DNA of 64,000 bases from Acidiferrum sp963771295 (GTDB taxonomy: Bacteria; Acidobacteriota; Terriglobia; Acidiferrales; UBA7541). The stretch is from assembly GCA_963771295.1 (NCBI GenBank), contig CAVYTB010000012.1:62001-126000 (forward strand). The letters are read 5' to 3'. Shown piece after piece: positions 41,525 to 50,118 of this stretch (positions are counted from its first letter, which is position 1; each line of letters opens with the position of its first letter). Under the pieces are notes generated by a model. The model did no database searches. It was not told the DNA's origin and saw only the letters and a program-made list of their open reading frames with translations. The position numbers and the translations under genes are program-made.

Positions 41525-41566
41525 AGATCCTAAGTCTTGCGCGTCTGCCAGTTCCGCCACTCCCGC
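41525..41566 (-). pseudogene. 5' half of a split tRNA-Leu(UAG) gene
   Basis: Read on the minus strand from 41566: GCGGGAG acceptor strand, D arm (GGCGGAACTGGCAGACGC), and anticodon arm CAAGA-CTTAGGA-TCT, where tRNA similarity stops. 42 nt here plus 45 nt at 15229-15273 make 87 nt. The T arm and acceptor 3' strand are missing locally. Confidence 0.9.
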
Positions 41567-41611
41567 ACGCTCAGTCTTGATGATACTTGGACTCCGGTGA
41601 CTTTGGCCAGA

Positions 41612-41722
41612 GCAGCGAGAAATACCGGCAAGAAATAGCAGGGAGAAATACCGGCGAGAAACAGCGGCGAGAAGCAGCGGGAAGAGATAGCAGGGAGAAA
41701 TAGTGGACAGAAATAGCAGCTA
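41612..41722. repeat. Purine-rich degenerate tandem repeat
   Basis: About ten imperfect copies of a 10-12 bp unit built on GAGAAATAGCAGG / GAGAAATACCGGC. The run is almost pyrimidine-free on the plus strand. It lies between the host side of the split tRNA-Leu and the left end of the IS1182-family element, which may have inserted in or beside it. Confidence 0.75.
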
Positions 41723-41728
41723 GGGGTC

Positions 41729-43100
41729 GGAGCTAAAGAGTCTGTGTGAGAACTAGGGTTGACGCGCCGCTTATACTGCAACGAGGAGGGAGGCGCGATG
41801 GGGAAATTTTTGGATTACAGCCCGGAGCAGGCCTATCTGCTGCCGCCGAGCGTGCGGGATGTGCTGGGGGCGGGTCATTTGTGTTTTTTTGTTCGGCGCG
41901 TGATCGCGAAGCTGAAGCTGGAAAGCTTTCGGACGGAATATGGAGCCGAAGGCGGGCCGGCTTATGCACCGGAGATGCTGGTCTCGGTTTGGCTGTATGC
42001 CTACGCGCTGGGGGTGACCAGTTCGCGGAGGTTGGAACAACGCCTTCGCGAGGATTTGGCGTTTCGTTATTTGGCTGCTGGAGCGGCGCCGGATCATTGG
42101 ACGCTGAACGCGTTTCGCAGGCGGCACGCCAAGGGGCTAAATGATTTGTTCACGCAAGTGGTGGAACTGGCACGGGCCAGCGGATTGGGACGCTTGGGGC
42201 ACGTGGCCATCGATTCGACGCGCATCGCCGCTAACGCCTCGCGGAACCGCATTGACACCGAGCAAGCGCTGCGCGATGCGCGGGCGCGCATCCGGCGGGA
42301 CGTTCGTCGCTGGCAGCAGCAGTGCGATGCTGACGATCCGAACGAGGGCGCTGGCAACGAGGTGGACCGCACCGTGATGGAGCGGCTGGAGCAGCAGGGG
42401 ATTCCCGAGCGGCTCGAACGGTTGCGCAAGTCGGGTCTGAAGAAAATGTCGCGGAGCGATCCGGACAGCCGTTTTCTGCGCGAGCGGGGCGGGTTCACAT
42501 TGGGCTACACCGCGACGCTGGCGGTCAGCGAGGATCACCTGATTGTGGCGCAGCAACTCGGTCAAGCGGCCACGGACAACGAGTTGTTGGTGCCCATGGT
42601 GGATCTGCTGGAACAGCAGTGCCGCGAACGGCCGCAACGAGTGAGCGCCGACAGTGGTTTTTTCTCTGTGGCTAACTTGCAAGCGATGGAGGAGCGCAGC
42701 ATCGATGCGTACGTGCCAGACAATAACCTGGCGCGGTTCTTGAATCGCGGTGGAAGATTGAAGCAACATGCCTGCCATCCGATGCACCGTCGCATGCGAC
42801 GGAAACTGCGGGACCCGGCAGGCCGCGCGATTTATGCACGACGCAAAGCCATCGTCGAACCAGTGAATGGGATATTGAAAGAACAACGGGGAATGCGGCG
42901 GTTTCGCATGAAAGGCCTCCGGAAAGTCGCACTGGAATGGACCCTGGCCAGCATCGCTTACAACTTGACCAGGATGTGGCACGTCAACTAGCTACACCGC
43001 CGCCAACCGTTCACCGAAACACTTCGAGAATGAGAAAAATGTTCGCGTTAGGGCCCTAAATGAAAGGCAGACCGAGTATTCACACAGACTCTTTAGCTCC
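41729..43100 (+). mobile_element. IS1182-family insertion sequence, apparently complete
   Basis: About 1.37 kb. Terminal inverted repeats: GGAGCTAAAGAGTCTGTGTG at 41729-41748 is matched by its reverse complement at 43081-43100, with partial similarity inward. One intact transposase fills the element. No clear target-site duplication could be read at the ends. Confidence 0.88.
41798..42991 (+). CDS. IS1182-family transposase
   Basis: 397 residues, full length. The N-terminal DUF772-type domain (YAPEMLVSVWLYAYALGVTS, HWTLNAFRRRH) is followed by a DDE catalytic domain: VAIDSTRIAANASRN (first Asp), SADSGFFSVANL (second Asp) and RKAIVEPVNGILKEQRGMRR (Glu). The ATG at 41798 is preceded by GAGGAGGGAGG. 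No frameshift or stop is seen, so the element may be active. It lies on the host side of the island's right end. Confidence 0.95.
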   Translation: MGKFLDYSPEQAYLLPPSVRDVLGAGHLCFFVRRVIAKLKLESFRTEYGAEGGPAYAPEMLVSVWLYAYALGVTSSRRLEQRLREDLAFRYLAAGAAPDHWTLNAFRRRHAKGLNDLFTQVVELARASGLGRLGHVAIDSTRIAANASRNRIDTEQALRDARARIRRDVRRWQQQCDADDPNEGAGNEVDRTVMERLEQQGIPERLERLRKSGLKKMSRSDPDSRFLRERGGFTLGYTATLAVSEDHLIVAQQLGQAATDNELLVPMVDLLEQQCRERPQRVSADSGFFSVANLQAMEERSIDAYVPDNNLARFLNRGGRLKQHACHPMHRRMRRKLRDPAGRAIYARRKAIVEPVNGILKEQRGMRRFRMKGLRKVALEWTLASIAYNLTRMWHVN

Positions 43101-43233
43101 CACAACAAGTGCTTGGCTATCATTGGGCTTCAGCCCCTGAGGAAATGCTCTTGCCTTTTTTCCCCAGCTTGTTCAGCCGTGCCGAATCAGGCGAAAATTC
43201 AACGCGGCTTTACATCCTGCGGAAAAGTGCTTT

Positions 43234-43321
43234 GTCATTCTGAGCGAAGCGAGGAATCTCTCTTGCTTCAAAACCCAAGAAAAGAGAGATTCCTCTCTCC
43301 GCAGACTCCGTTCGGAATGAC
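43234..43321. repeat. Dispersed inverted repeat (GTCATTC palindrome family)
   Basis: Outer arms GTCATTCTGAGCGAAGCGAG and, on the reverse strand, GTCATTCCGAACGGAGTCTG, with inner arms GAATCTCTC/GAGAGATTC. A related element with the same arms is at 53398-53484. Such palindromes are common between genes in Acidobacteriota. Confidence 0.85.
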
Positions 43322-43403
43322 AAGCAAGTCTCTTCCCGGCTCTGTCTTCCATGCGCTGACTTTTATGTCAGCCCACCCGCAGCCTTCACAGTGTGCGCGA
43401 ACC

Positions 43404-44114
43404 CTAATGCTCGATGCCTGTGCCACCCGCGAAACGAGCGCGGCGAGGCGCAAGCATCGCTGCCAGCCAGAAGATCAGCAACGCAGCTACAAAAAGCTCA
43501 AGGCGATGACCGTGCCAGAACAATCGACTGGCGCGGTAGCTCATATGGCTATTGCCAATCCGATGGCCTTCCATGATCCAGTTCCATACCTCTCCCAGCA
43601 GGGCGCTTGTTGCCGCAAGGGCCAGTGAAACGAACAGCGCCATTACGATTCCAGGCGTCCAACCGTCCTCGGCGGGTGGGTAGCGGCGCCAAATCTTGCG
43701 GGCAGCCACGATGGCGACTAAGCCGTATAGCAGTGCGAAAGGCAGAAGTTCAGCCACATCAATGTACGCTCGGTTCCTACCCAGCGAATCGGATACTTGC
43801 TGGACCGGAACGCCATGCTCCTTCCCGACCTCTGCAAACAGCCTGTCCCTGCATGCATCCCGTTCGGCTTCATAGTTCTCACTCGGGGTCGCGCTATGCC
43901 GTCCAAAGTGAGCATCGGCATAGCGAATCGCAAGATCTTCCGCGAACTCTGCGTCCGCACTCAGATGCCGACCGCTGGCAGAGTGATTGGCGGCTTCTTC
44001 CGGCCATCTGCAGTCGGAATTACGCCCGTCACTCCGCACGCATCCGCACAGAACAAAAACCATCGCGATCAAGGTCGCCACGCTCTTTAGAACGATCCTG
44101 ATTCGCCGAATCAA
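43404..44114 (-). CDS. Membrane-anchored hypothetical protein
   Basis: 236 residues, not recognised. The N terminus looks like a lipoprotein or signal segment (SVATLIAMVFVLCGC). A soluble, charged loop follows, then three hydrophobic helices (LLPFALLYGLVAIVAA, GIVMALFVSLALAATSALLG, LFVAALLIFWLAAML). A TTG start at 44114 is favoured by AAGGAG 8 nt upstream. Last gene of a three-gene run with PadR and a short membrane protein, 12 bp after the latter. It probably acts at the inner membrane under PadR control. Confidence 0.65.
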   Translation of the reverse strand: MIRRIRIVLKSVATLIAMVFVLCGCVRSDGRNSDCRWPEEAANHSASGRHLSADAEFAEDLAIRYADAHFGRHSATPSENYEAERDACRDRLFAEVGKEHGVPVQQVSDSLGRNRAYIDVAELLPFALLYGLVAIVAARKIWRRYPPAEDGWTPGIVMALFVSLALAATSALLGEVWNWIMEGHRIGNSHMSYRASRLFWHGHRLELFVAALLIFWLAAMLAPRRARFAGGTGIEH

Positions 44115-44126
44115 GAAAATTTCTCC

Positions 44127-44381
44127 TTAGCGCGAACCCAGGAAACTTCCCAACGCAATCATCAGGGGCACGACTCCGGCGATACCTGCCACCAACCATT
44201 TCCAGAGTTCTGATCGAATGAGCCACTGCCGCAACAGTGACAGAATGGCGTCGCGGAGCAGCGAACCGGCGCCCCACGAATTGGCGGCCTCCTCAAAAAT
44301 CCACAGCATCTCCTGCTCGAAACGCTTTCGGAAAGAAGGTGGGTGCAGGCGGATCAGCAATGCATAGAAGAAACGCATCAC
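44127..44381 (-). CDS. Short membrane protein partner of PadR
   Basis: 84 residues. The amphipathic start (RFFYALLIRLHPPSFRKRFE, then QEMLWIFEEA) resembles the cytoplasmic N terminus that precedes acidobacterial MacB-like permeases, here without the permease. One membrane helix follows (WLVAGIAGVVPLMIALGSFL). Its ATG overlaps the PadR stop (ATGA at 44378-44381), so the two are translationally coupled. Confidence 0.65.
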   Translation of the reverse strand: MMRFFYALLIRLHPPSFRKRFEQEMLWIFEEAANSWGAGSLLRDAILSLLRQWLIRSELWKWLVAGIAGVVPLMIALGSFLGSR

Positions 44382-44734
44382 AACGCTTCCTTTGGCTTGG
44401 CGCCGCGCAAACGCACCTTTGCCTCGCGAACCACGCTGTCCAGACGCGAAACCTCCGCCAAGAACAACTCACGGCCAAATCCCGTCATTCGGTAGTAGCG
44501 CCGTCTCGGGTCGTCGTTTGCGGACTTCCGGGGCACTTCCTTGACGACTCCGTGAGAAATCAGTTTTTCCAGATTATCGTAGAACGTTCCGGGACCTAGC
44601 TTGTACTTGCCTTCCGACTGCCGTGCAACTTCTTGCATGATTCCATAGCCGTGGCGATCTTCGTCAGACAGAGCAAGCAGAATGTAGAAAGTGGCAGGGG
44701 ACAGCGGGAGAAAATCTTTGAGGTCGTCTTTCAT
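44378..44734 (-). CDS. PadR family transcriptional regulator
   Basis: 118 residues. Typical PadR winged helix: LSPATFYILLALSDEDRHGY, GIMQEV, KLGPGTFYDNLEKLISHGVV and RRRYYRMTGFGRELF. It binds DNA as a dimer, usually repressing its own operon and a neighbouring membrane or efflux function. It heads the run PadR, short membrane protein, membrane-anchored protein. Divergent from the 44876 gene across 140 bp, a likely operator site. Confidence 0.93.
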   Translation of the reverse strand: MKDDLKDFLPLSPATFYILLALSDEDRHGYGIMQEVARQSEGKYKLGPGTFYDNLEKLISHGVVKEVPRKSANDDPRRRYYRMTGFGRELFLAEVSRLDSVVREAKVRLRGAKPKEAL

Positions 44735-44875
44735 GGTCGCATTCCGATATATCGGACTCCGACTGAGTTGTCAAGCCCTAAGTACAGGTGGTCGGCAGGC
44801 GTAGTATTTGACGAGGAAACGGTTGGGACAACCCCCGCCAGACTCATTGAATCTGACAGCCCAAGGGAGGGCTAT

Positions 44876-45364
44876 ATGAGATTCAGATTATTCCGGGATA
44901 TTGCCAGCGTAATTGCGCTTTCCATCACCGCGTCAGTTCTTGTGGCACATTGGTCTGGCCCGACACTGGCCCAGATGAAGCCGCCCGAATCCGAGATTCT
45001 GCCGTTCATAGGAACCTGGACGGCTGTACATGCCGGAACTCAAATCATTGTTTTGCATCTCCACTCAGAGAAAGGTCAAATTCTTGGTGGCATACAAGTG
45101 TGCAGCTACAGTGTGAACACCGAAACTACAGGCACGGTCGACGTTGTAACCGACCCAACTCTTTCCAAGAGCACTCCCATTAACAACATTAAAGTTTCCG
45201 GTAGGTCGATGTCGTTCGATTGGAAAGACCCAGATGGCGATAACGTCAATTGGAGGTTGGAATTGACCGGAGAAAATGATGGCCAAATAGTCTGGGTTGG
45301 TTTGCCGAGTGATGTCAAAGTCCAACCGATACCGGTGAGCAAAAACGCTGCGAAGTCCCGGTAA
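44876..45364 (+). CDS. Secreted hypothetical protein
   Basis: 162 residues. Signal peptide at 1-33 (basic start, IALSITASVLVAHWSG core, LAQ cleavage). The mature part is beta-rich (FIGTWTAVHAGTQIIVLHLH, then SMSFDWKDPDGDNVNWRLEL), like a small lipocalin- or DUF-type beta sandwich, but no family was recognised. AAGGGAGG lies just before the ATG. It ends 18 bp from dnaE2, convergently. Confidence 0.7.
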   Translation: MRFRLFRDIASVIALSITASVLVAHWSGPTLAQMKPPESEILPFIGTWTAVHAGTQIIVLHLHSEKGQILGGIQVCSYSVNTETTGTVDVVTDPTLSKSTPINNIKVSGRSMSFDWKDPDGDNVNWRLELTGENDGQIVWVGLPSDVKVQPIPVSKNAAKSR

Positions 45365-45382
45365 GTCGCGTTACTGCAGGTC

Positions 45383-48300
45383 TCAGTGAAAATCGTGGGA
45401 TTGCATCTCGGTGTTTGCGGTGTGCAAGGGCTCGACGGTTCTGGCTTTTACCGACACAACTCCATCCTGATTCTGCAGCACGCCAGAAATGATCAGGAAC
45501 GAATGGTGCACCACGGCCGTGTGTCTTTCGTCGAAAAGTTGTGGCGTGATGATGATGTTGGCGACGCCGGTTTCGTCTTCCAGGCTCAGAAACACGAATC
45601 CCTTGGCGGTGCCGGGACGCTGGCGAGCGATGACGGCACCCGCCACGCGCACGAATTTGCCATCGGCAAAAGACGGCAGTTGAACGGCCGGAGAAACGCC
45701 TTGCCGCTGCAAAGCGTTTCGCTGATAGGCCATAGGATGAAGCCCAATGGTCACGCCAGTGCCGCGAAAATCGGCGTTTAGCCGTTCTTCCGGGTTCATG
45801 CAGTCGAGTGGCGACGATTCGCCGGCTTGATTCTCCGTTAACGATTGCCCGGCCAGCAGCGGCCCTGACCAGCGGCTGGACCGCTCCACTTGCCATAGAG
45901 CATCGCGCCGGTGAAATCCCTTTTTGCCGGAAATAAAATTCAGCGCGCCCACAGCCGCAAGCACGCGGAACTCATCCTTGCGAATTTCGGGAACGCGCTG
46001 CTTTAAATCTTCAATCGAATCGAACGGGCGAATGCGGCGCTGCTCGCAGATTTGCAGCGCCACGTCCTTTCGCAAGCCCTTCACATAACGCAGACCAATG
46101 CGCACGCGAAAGCCATCCGGCGTATCTTCCAGCAGGCAATCCCAATCGGAGCTGGCCACCTCGATGGGCTTGAAGCGCAACCCATGCCGCTGCGCATCCT
46201 TAATCAATGTAGCGGGCTGGTAGAAGCCCATTGGCTGGTTGTTCAGCATGGCGGCCGTAAAAGCCGCCAGATAATGGCATTTCAAAAACGCGCTGGCATA
46301 CGCGATCAACGCGAAGCTGGCCGCGTGCGATTCGGGGAATCCGTATAACGCAAAGGAAGTGATGGAGCGAACGATCTTGTCCTGAGTCTCTCCGGTGATT
46401 CCGTTATTTTCCATTCCCCGGCGAAGCCTGATTTCCACTTCTTTCATGCGCGCTTCCGAGCGCTTGAATCCAAAGGCCCGGCGAAGTTCCTCCGCTTCAC
46501 CGCCAGAAAATCCCGCGGCAATCATGGCGATGCGCAAAAGCTGTTCCTGAAAAAGAGGCACACCCAGCGTGCGCGCCAGCGTGGATTCCAGCGAAGGATG
46601 CAGGCTTTCGACAACTTCGCGGCCCAGGCGCCGGTTCAAATATGGATGCACCATTTTTCCGACGATCGGCCCGGGACGAATGATGGCTACCTGCACCACG
46701 ATATCGTAGAAGCATTTTGGCCTCAGCCGGGGCAGGCACGACATTTGCGCGCGGCTTTCCACCTGGAACATGGCGATGGTGTCGGCGCGTTGCAGCGCGG
46801 AATACACCGCGGGATCATTGGCAGGCAGGCGGCCAAGGTCGATCTCTTCGCGATAGTGTTCACGAATCAGCCACAGCGAATCTTCCAGCACCGCCATCAT
46901 TCCCAATCCCAGCAAATCGATTTTCACGATGCCCATATCCGCGCAATCTTCTTTGTCCCATTGCACAACGACGCGGCCCGGCATGGTGGCAGGCTCCAGC
47001 GGCACCACGGAGTCGAGTTGCCCCTGGCAAACCACCATGCCGCCGGAGTGCTGCCCCAAATGCCGCGGCAAATCCTGAATTTTCTGGCACAACTCGAAAA
47101 ATTTCTGGATGCGATGCTGCTGCAGGTCGAGACCCGCGTCCTGAAATTGCCGCGTCAACGTATCCTTCGAATCGGTGTACTCCCACGCGCCCACCAGGCT
47201 GGCCAACCGATTTAACGTTTCCGGATCAAACGACAAAACTTTGCCGATTTCCCGTGCCGCGGAACGGCCACGGTAAGTAATCACGTTCGCGGTCATGGCA
47301 GCGCCCAGCTTGCCATAGCGCTGGTAAACATATTGGATGGCGCGTTCGCGCTGATCGCCGCTGGGAAGGTCCAGATCGATGTCGGGCCATTCGCCGCGCT
47401 GCTCCGACAGAAAACGCTCGAACAGAAGTTCCATGCTGACTGCATCGACAGCGGTGATTCCCAGCGAGTAGCACACCGCACTGTTGGCAGCGGAGCCGCG
47501 TCCCTGCACGAGAATATTATTCTCGCGGCAGAAGCGAACGATGTCCCACACGATCAGAAAATATCCGGCCAGATCCAGCTTTTCGATTACCGCCAGTTCG
47601 CGATTGATCTGCTGCACGGCCTTTTCATTTCCCGTTCCGTAGCGGTGCACCATGCCTTCCCATGTTCGCGCGCGCAGAAATGCAATCTGCGATTCGTTGT
47701 CGGGTGTGGGATAAACTGGGAATTGGTAGCCCAGATCTTTCAACGTGAATTTCAGCCGCGACGCCAGTTCTACGGTGTTGGCAATAGCTTCCGGCATATC
47801 CGCAAACAGCGCTGACATTTGCGCCGGAGATTTCAGGTAGCGCTCGGAGTTGCAAGATAGCAGCCGGCCGGCATTGGCCAGCACGCGGTGGTGGCGCAGG
47901 CAAGAGAACACATCCAGAATTTCGCGCTGGTCAGGCGTCGCGTAACAAACACCGTTGGTGGCTAGAAGCGGAAGTTGCATCGAGCGAGCAAGCGCAACTG
48001 CGGCTCGATTGCGTCGCTCTTCTTCCAGCGAAAAATGGCGCTGCACTTCCACGTAAACATTTTCGCGGCCAAAAATCGCGCAAAGCTCGCGAAGGCATTT
48101 TGCGGCTTGCTCGGCGCCTCTGGTGCGCAACGCGTGCGCCAATGGCCCTTCGTCGCCTCCGGTCAGGCAGATCAAGCCGTCCTTTGCCTCTCGCAATTCG
48201 TCCAGATCGATGGCGCCTTCGCCTTTTTTCGCGCGCAACTTCATGCGCGTGATCAACCGGCAAAGGTTTTGATAGCCCTGGCGCGAAGCGACAAGCAGGC

Positions 48301-48523
48301 AATAGCGTCCTCCCGTTGTTGCGGTAACTTCGGCGCCGATGTGCGTGGTCAGTTCCAGCTTTTTTGCCGCCAGATAAAACCGTGGCGCGCCGTACAAGCC
48401 ATCGCGGTCCAGCAAAGCCATCGACGGCATGCCATGCGCCGCAAAAGCGCGAACCAGATCTTCGGGCGTGCAGGCGCCTTCCAGAAAACTAAAAGCCGAA
48501 CGTGCGTGCAGTTCAATGTACAT
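45383..48523 (-). CDS. dnaE2: Error-prone DNA polymerase III alpha subunit DnaE2
   Basis: Translesion polymerase of the ImuA-ImuB-DnaE2 mutasome. 1046 residues: N-terminal PHP domain (YIELHARSAFSFLEGACTPE), C-family polymerase core with GRGSAANSAVCYSLGIT and the catalytic Asp pair in WPDIDLDLPSGDQRE, helix-hairpin-helix region, and C-terminal OB fold (GFVFLSLEDETGVANIIITP). The start at 48523 overlaps the imuB stop (TGATG), showing translational coupling; the open frame to 48574 is inside imuB. Shorter than replicative DnaE, as usual for DnaE2. Confidence 0.96.
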   Translation of the reverse strand: MYIELHARSAFSFLEGACTPEDLVRAFAAHGMPSMALLDRDGLYGAPRFYLAAKKLELTTHIGAEVTATTGGRYCLLVASRQGYQNLCRLITRMKLRAKKGEGAIDLDELREAKDGLICLTGGDEGPLAHALRTRGAEQAAKCLRELCAIFGRENVYVEVQRHFSLEEERRNRAAVALARSMQLPLLATNGVCYATPDQREILDVFSCLRHHRVLANAGRLLSCNSERYLKSPAQMSALFADMPEAIANTVELASRLKFTLKDLGYQFPVYPTPDNESQIAFLRARTWEGMVHRYGTGNEKAVQQINRELAVIEKLDLAGYFLIVWDIVRFCRENNILVQGRGSAANSAVCYSLGITAVDAVSMELLFERFLSEQRGEWPDIDLDLPSGDQRERAIQYVYQRYGKLGAAMTANVITYRGRSAAREIGKVLSFDPETLNRLASLVGAWEYTDSKDTLTRQFQDAGLDLQQHRIQKFFELCQKIQDLPRHLGQHSGGMVVCQGQLDSVVPLEPATMPGRVVVQWDKEDCADMGIVKIDLLGLGMMAVLEDSLWLIREHYREEIDLGRLPANDPAVYSALQRADTIAMFQVESRAQMSCLPRLRPKCFYDIVVQVAIIRPGPIVGKMVHPYLNRRLGREVVESLHPSLESTLARTLGVPLFQEQLLRIAMIAAGFSGGEAEELRRAFGFKRSEARMKEVEIRLRRGMENNGITGETQDKIVRSITSFALYGFPESHAASFALIAYASAFLKCHYLAAFTAAMLNNQPMGFYQPATLIKDAQRHGLRFKPIEVASSDWDCLLEDTPDGFRVRIGLRYVKGLRKDVALQICEQRRIRPFDSIEDLKQRVPEIRKDEFRVLAAVGALNFISGKKGFHRRDALWQVERSSRWSGPLLAGQSLTENQAGESSPLDCMNPEERLNADFRGTGVTIGLHPMAYQRNALQRQGVSPAVQLPSFADGKFVRVAGAVIARQRPGTAKGFVFLSLEDETGVANIIITPQLFDERHTAVVHHSFLIISGVLQNQDGVVSVKARTVEPLHTANTEMQSHDFH

Positions 48524-50082
48524 CAATCGTATGCGCCCAATACGAACCATTTTTTCTGCCGCGAATCGAAACAAATGCGATAGAAACCTTGTGACGGCAG
48601 AGTTTCGTACGTAAAATTAACTTCCACGTCCCACGCGTCCTGCTGCCACGGATCGTCTTCCCACCAATCGCCCGAGGTGCGCCAAGGCCCGGAAGCGTGA
48701 ACGACCTCTCCGGAACGGCCTAAAAATGCGAGGTTTGTGGGGCGTCCGGCACGCAAATTCACTTTCGTGAAAACGGGCGGACGATAGGCCCGGAATCCTA
48801 CTTTCGTTTTCATTGTTCCGCCGCGATCGAGTGATTGCGCGGAAGCGGACGCGGATGCCACGGAAAATTTGTGCATGCGAAAGGAATCCGGGCGATGCGA
48901 ATCCATCAGCTGCGGCGAACCCACGTTGTCTTCGCCGACCACGTGAGCGATGCGAGCAATGGTCAGTTCCAACTTCTCGGGGTCTGGAGCTTCGGGAACG
49001 AACAATCCGCCTTGCGTCACGCGCGGGAACGAAGACTCCGCGAGCATGTGAATTTTTTGTACCGGCGCGTGCGGAGGCGTGGATTGCAACCGCAAGCGCA
49101 GCAGTTTCAGCAGGAGTTTTGCGTCGCGGCACGGCACGGGCATTTCCAGCGCGCAAACATAATCGTTGGAAAGTTCTTTTTTGCGGAGCGCTTCGCCGCA
49201 AGAGTCGAAGGCACTTTCAAACGAAGGCTGCAGCGTAAAATGCAGATGGATTGCGCGAACCGCAAGCGAGCGGGCGGCAAGCCGCGCGCAAAGCTGGTCG
49301 AGCAAGCGGCCTAGAAGAAAGGAAAGCGGCTCCAGATCCTCGACCGCGTCCTCCAGTTCAAAAAACTCTTCGAAACAATGCGCCGGTTCGGCGATCACCA
49401 GCGATCTGACGCCGTCTCCGGAAGCGATGGCGTGTACCCGCACCCCTTCCTGTCCAACACATTCGGAAAGAGAAACCACCGGCAGAGAAGCAAGCGCTTT
49501 GCAAGTTTTCACGCCCCAACCTTCGAATACTTCACGGAGTTCCTCGCTCAACGAAAGCATCTGCACCGGCAGGCTCTCCAGGAATTTTACTTCCTGGCCT
49601 TCCGGAATCACCGTAGCCCCCGGCAAAGCTCGCGCCACCACACTCGCGGTTTCCACATTTGCGGCAATGGCCACATGAGCGGTCAGTCCCATTTCCGCGC
49701 ATTTCGCCACCATGTTTGCCGCAATATTTTCGTGCGAACCAAACAGCGCCGCCAGGCCCTGCAGATCAATCAGGACCGTATCCGCGGCAGTGTCTTCCAT
49801 GCGCGGCGAAAACGACCATGCCACATCCAGAAGCACCGCGTGGGCCGTGGTTTCCTGCAGTTTTCCTCGCGGCCGGATTTCCACGCCGGGAAACTGCGTC
49901 GCCGCTATTTTTGTCATGCCTTCCGCCACTCCCAGCCGCGCGGCCAGCCGGTTGACCGCCACCACCTGATAAGTGGGCGCTGGGCCATCGATCAGCGCGA
50001 TGGGCCGAATCGACAGTTCGGGTTCGCAACGCACCACCGCTTGCAATCTGAAATTGGGAATAAAAATGGCAGCGAATGCCAT
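48523..50082 (-). CDS. imuB: ImuB, catalytically inactive Y-family polymerase homolog
   Basis: 519 residues. Y-family fold at the N terminus, but the metal-binding acidic residues are missing (FAAIFIPNFRLQAVV where active enzymes have a DMDAF-type motif, and DTVLIDLQG where they have DEAYLD). This is the hallmark of ImuB, which links DnaE2 to the sliding clamp. The C-terminal region ends in the domain typical of ImuB (WRTSGDWWEDDPW). It follows imuA by 36 bp and overlaps dnaE2. Expected to be induced by DNA damage. Confidence 0.93.
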   Translation of the reverse strand: MAFAAIFIPNFRLQAVVRCEPELSIRPIALIDGPAPTYQVVAVNRLAARLGVAEGMTKIAATQFPGVEIRPRGKLQETTAHAVLLDVAWSFSPRMEDTAADTVLIDLQGLAALFGSHENIAANMVAKCAEMGLTAHVAIAANVETASVVARALPGATVIPEGQEVKFLESLPVQMLSLSEELREVFEGWGVKTCKALASLPVVSLSECVGQEGVRVHAIASGDGVRSLVIAEPAHCFEEFFELEDAVEDLEPLSFLLGRLLDQLCARLAARSLAVRAIHLHFTLQPSFESAFDSCGEALRKKELSNDYVCALEMPVPCRDAKLLLKLLRLRLQSTPPHAPVQKIHMLAESSFPRVTQGGLFVPEAPDPEKLELTIARIAHVVGEDNVGSPQLMDSHRPDSFRMHKFSVASASASAQSLDRGGTMKTKVGFRAYRPPVFTKVNLRAGRPTNLAFLGRSGEVVHASGPWRTSGDWWEDDPWQQDAWDVEVNFTYETLPSQGFYRICFDSRQKKWFVLGAYD

Positions 50083-50118
50083 GGCGTTTCGAAAAACCCG
50101 TTGAGGGAAGGGAATCGC

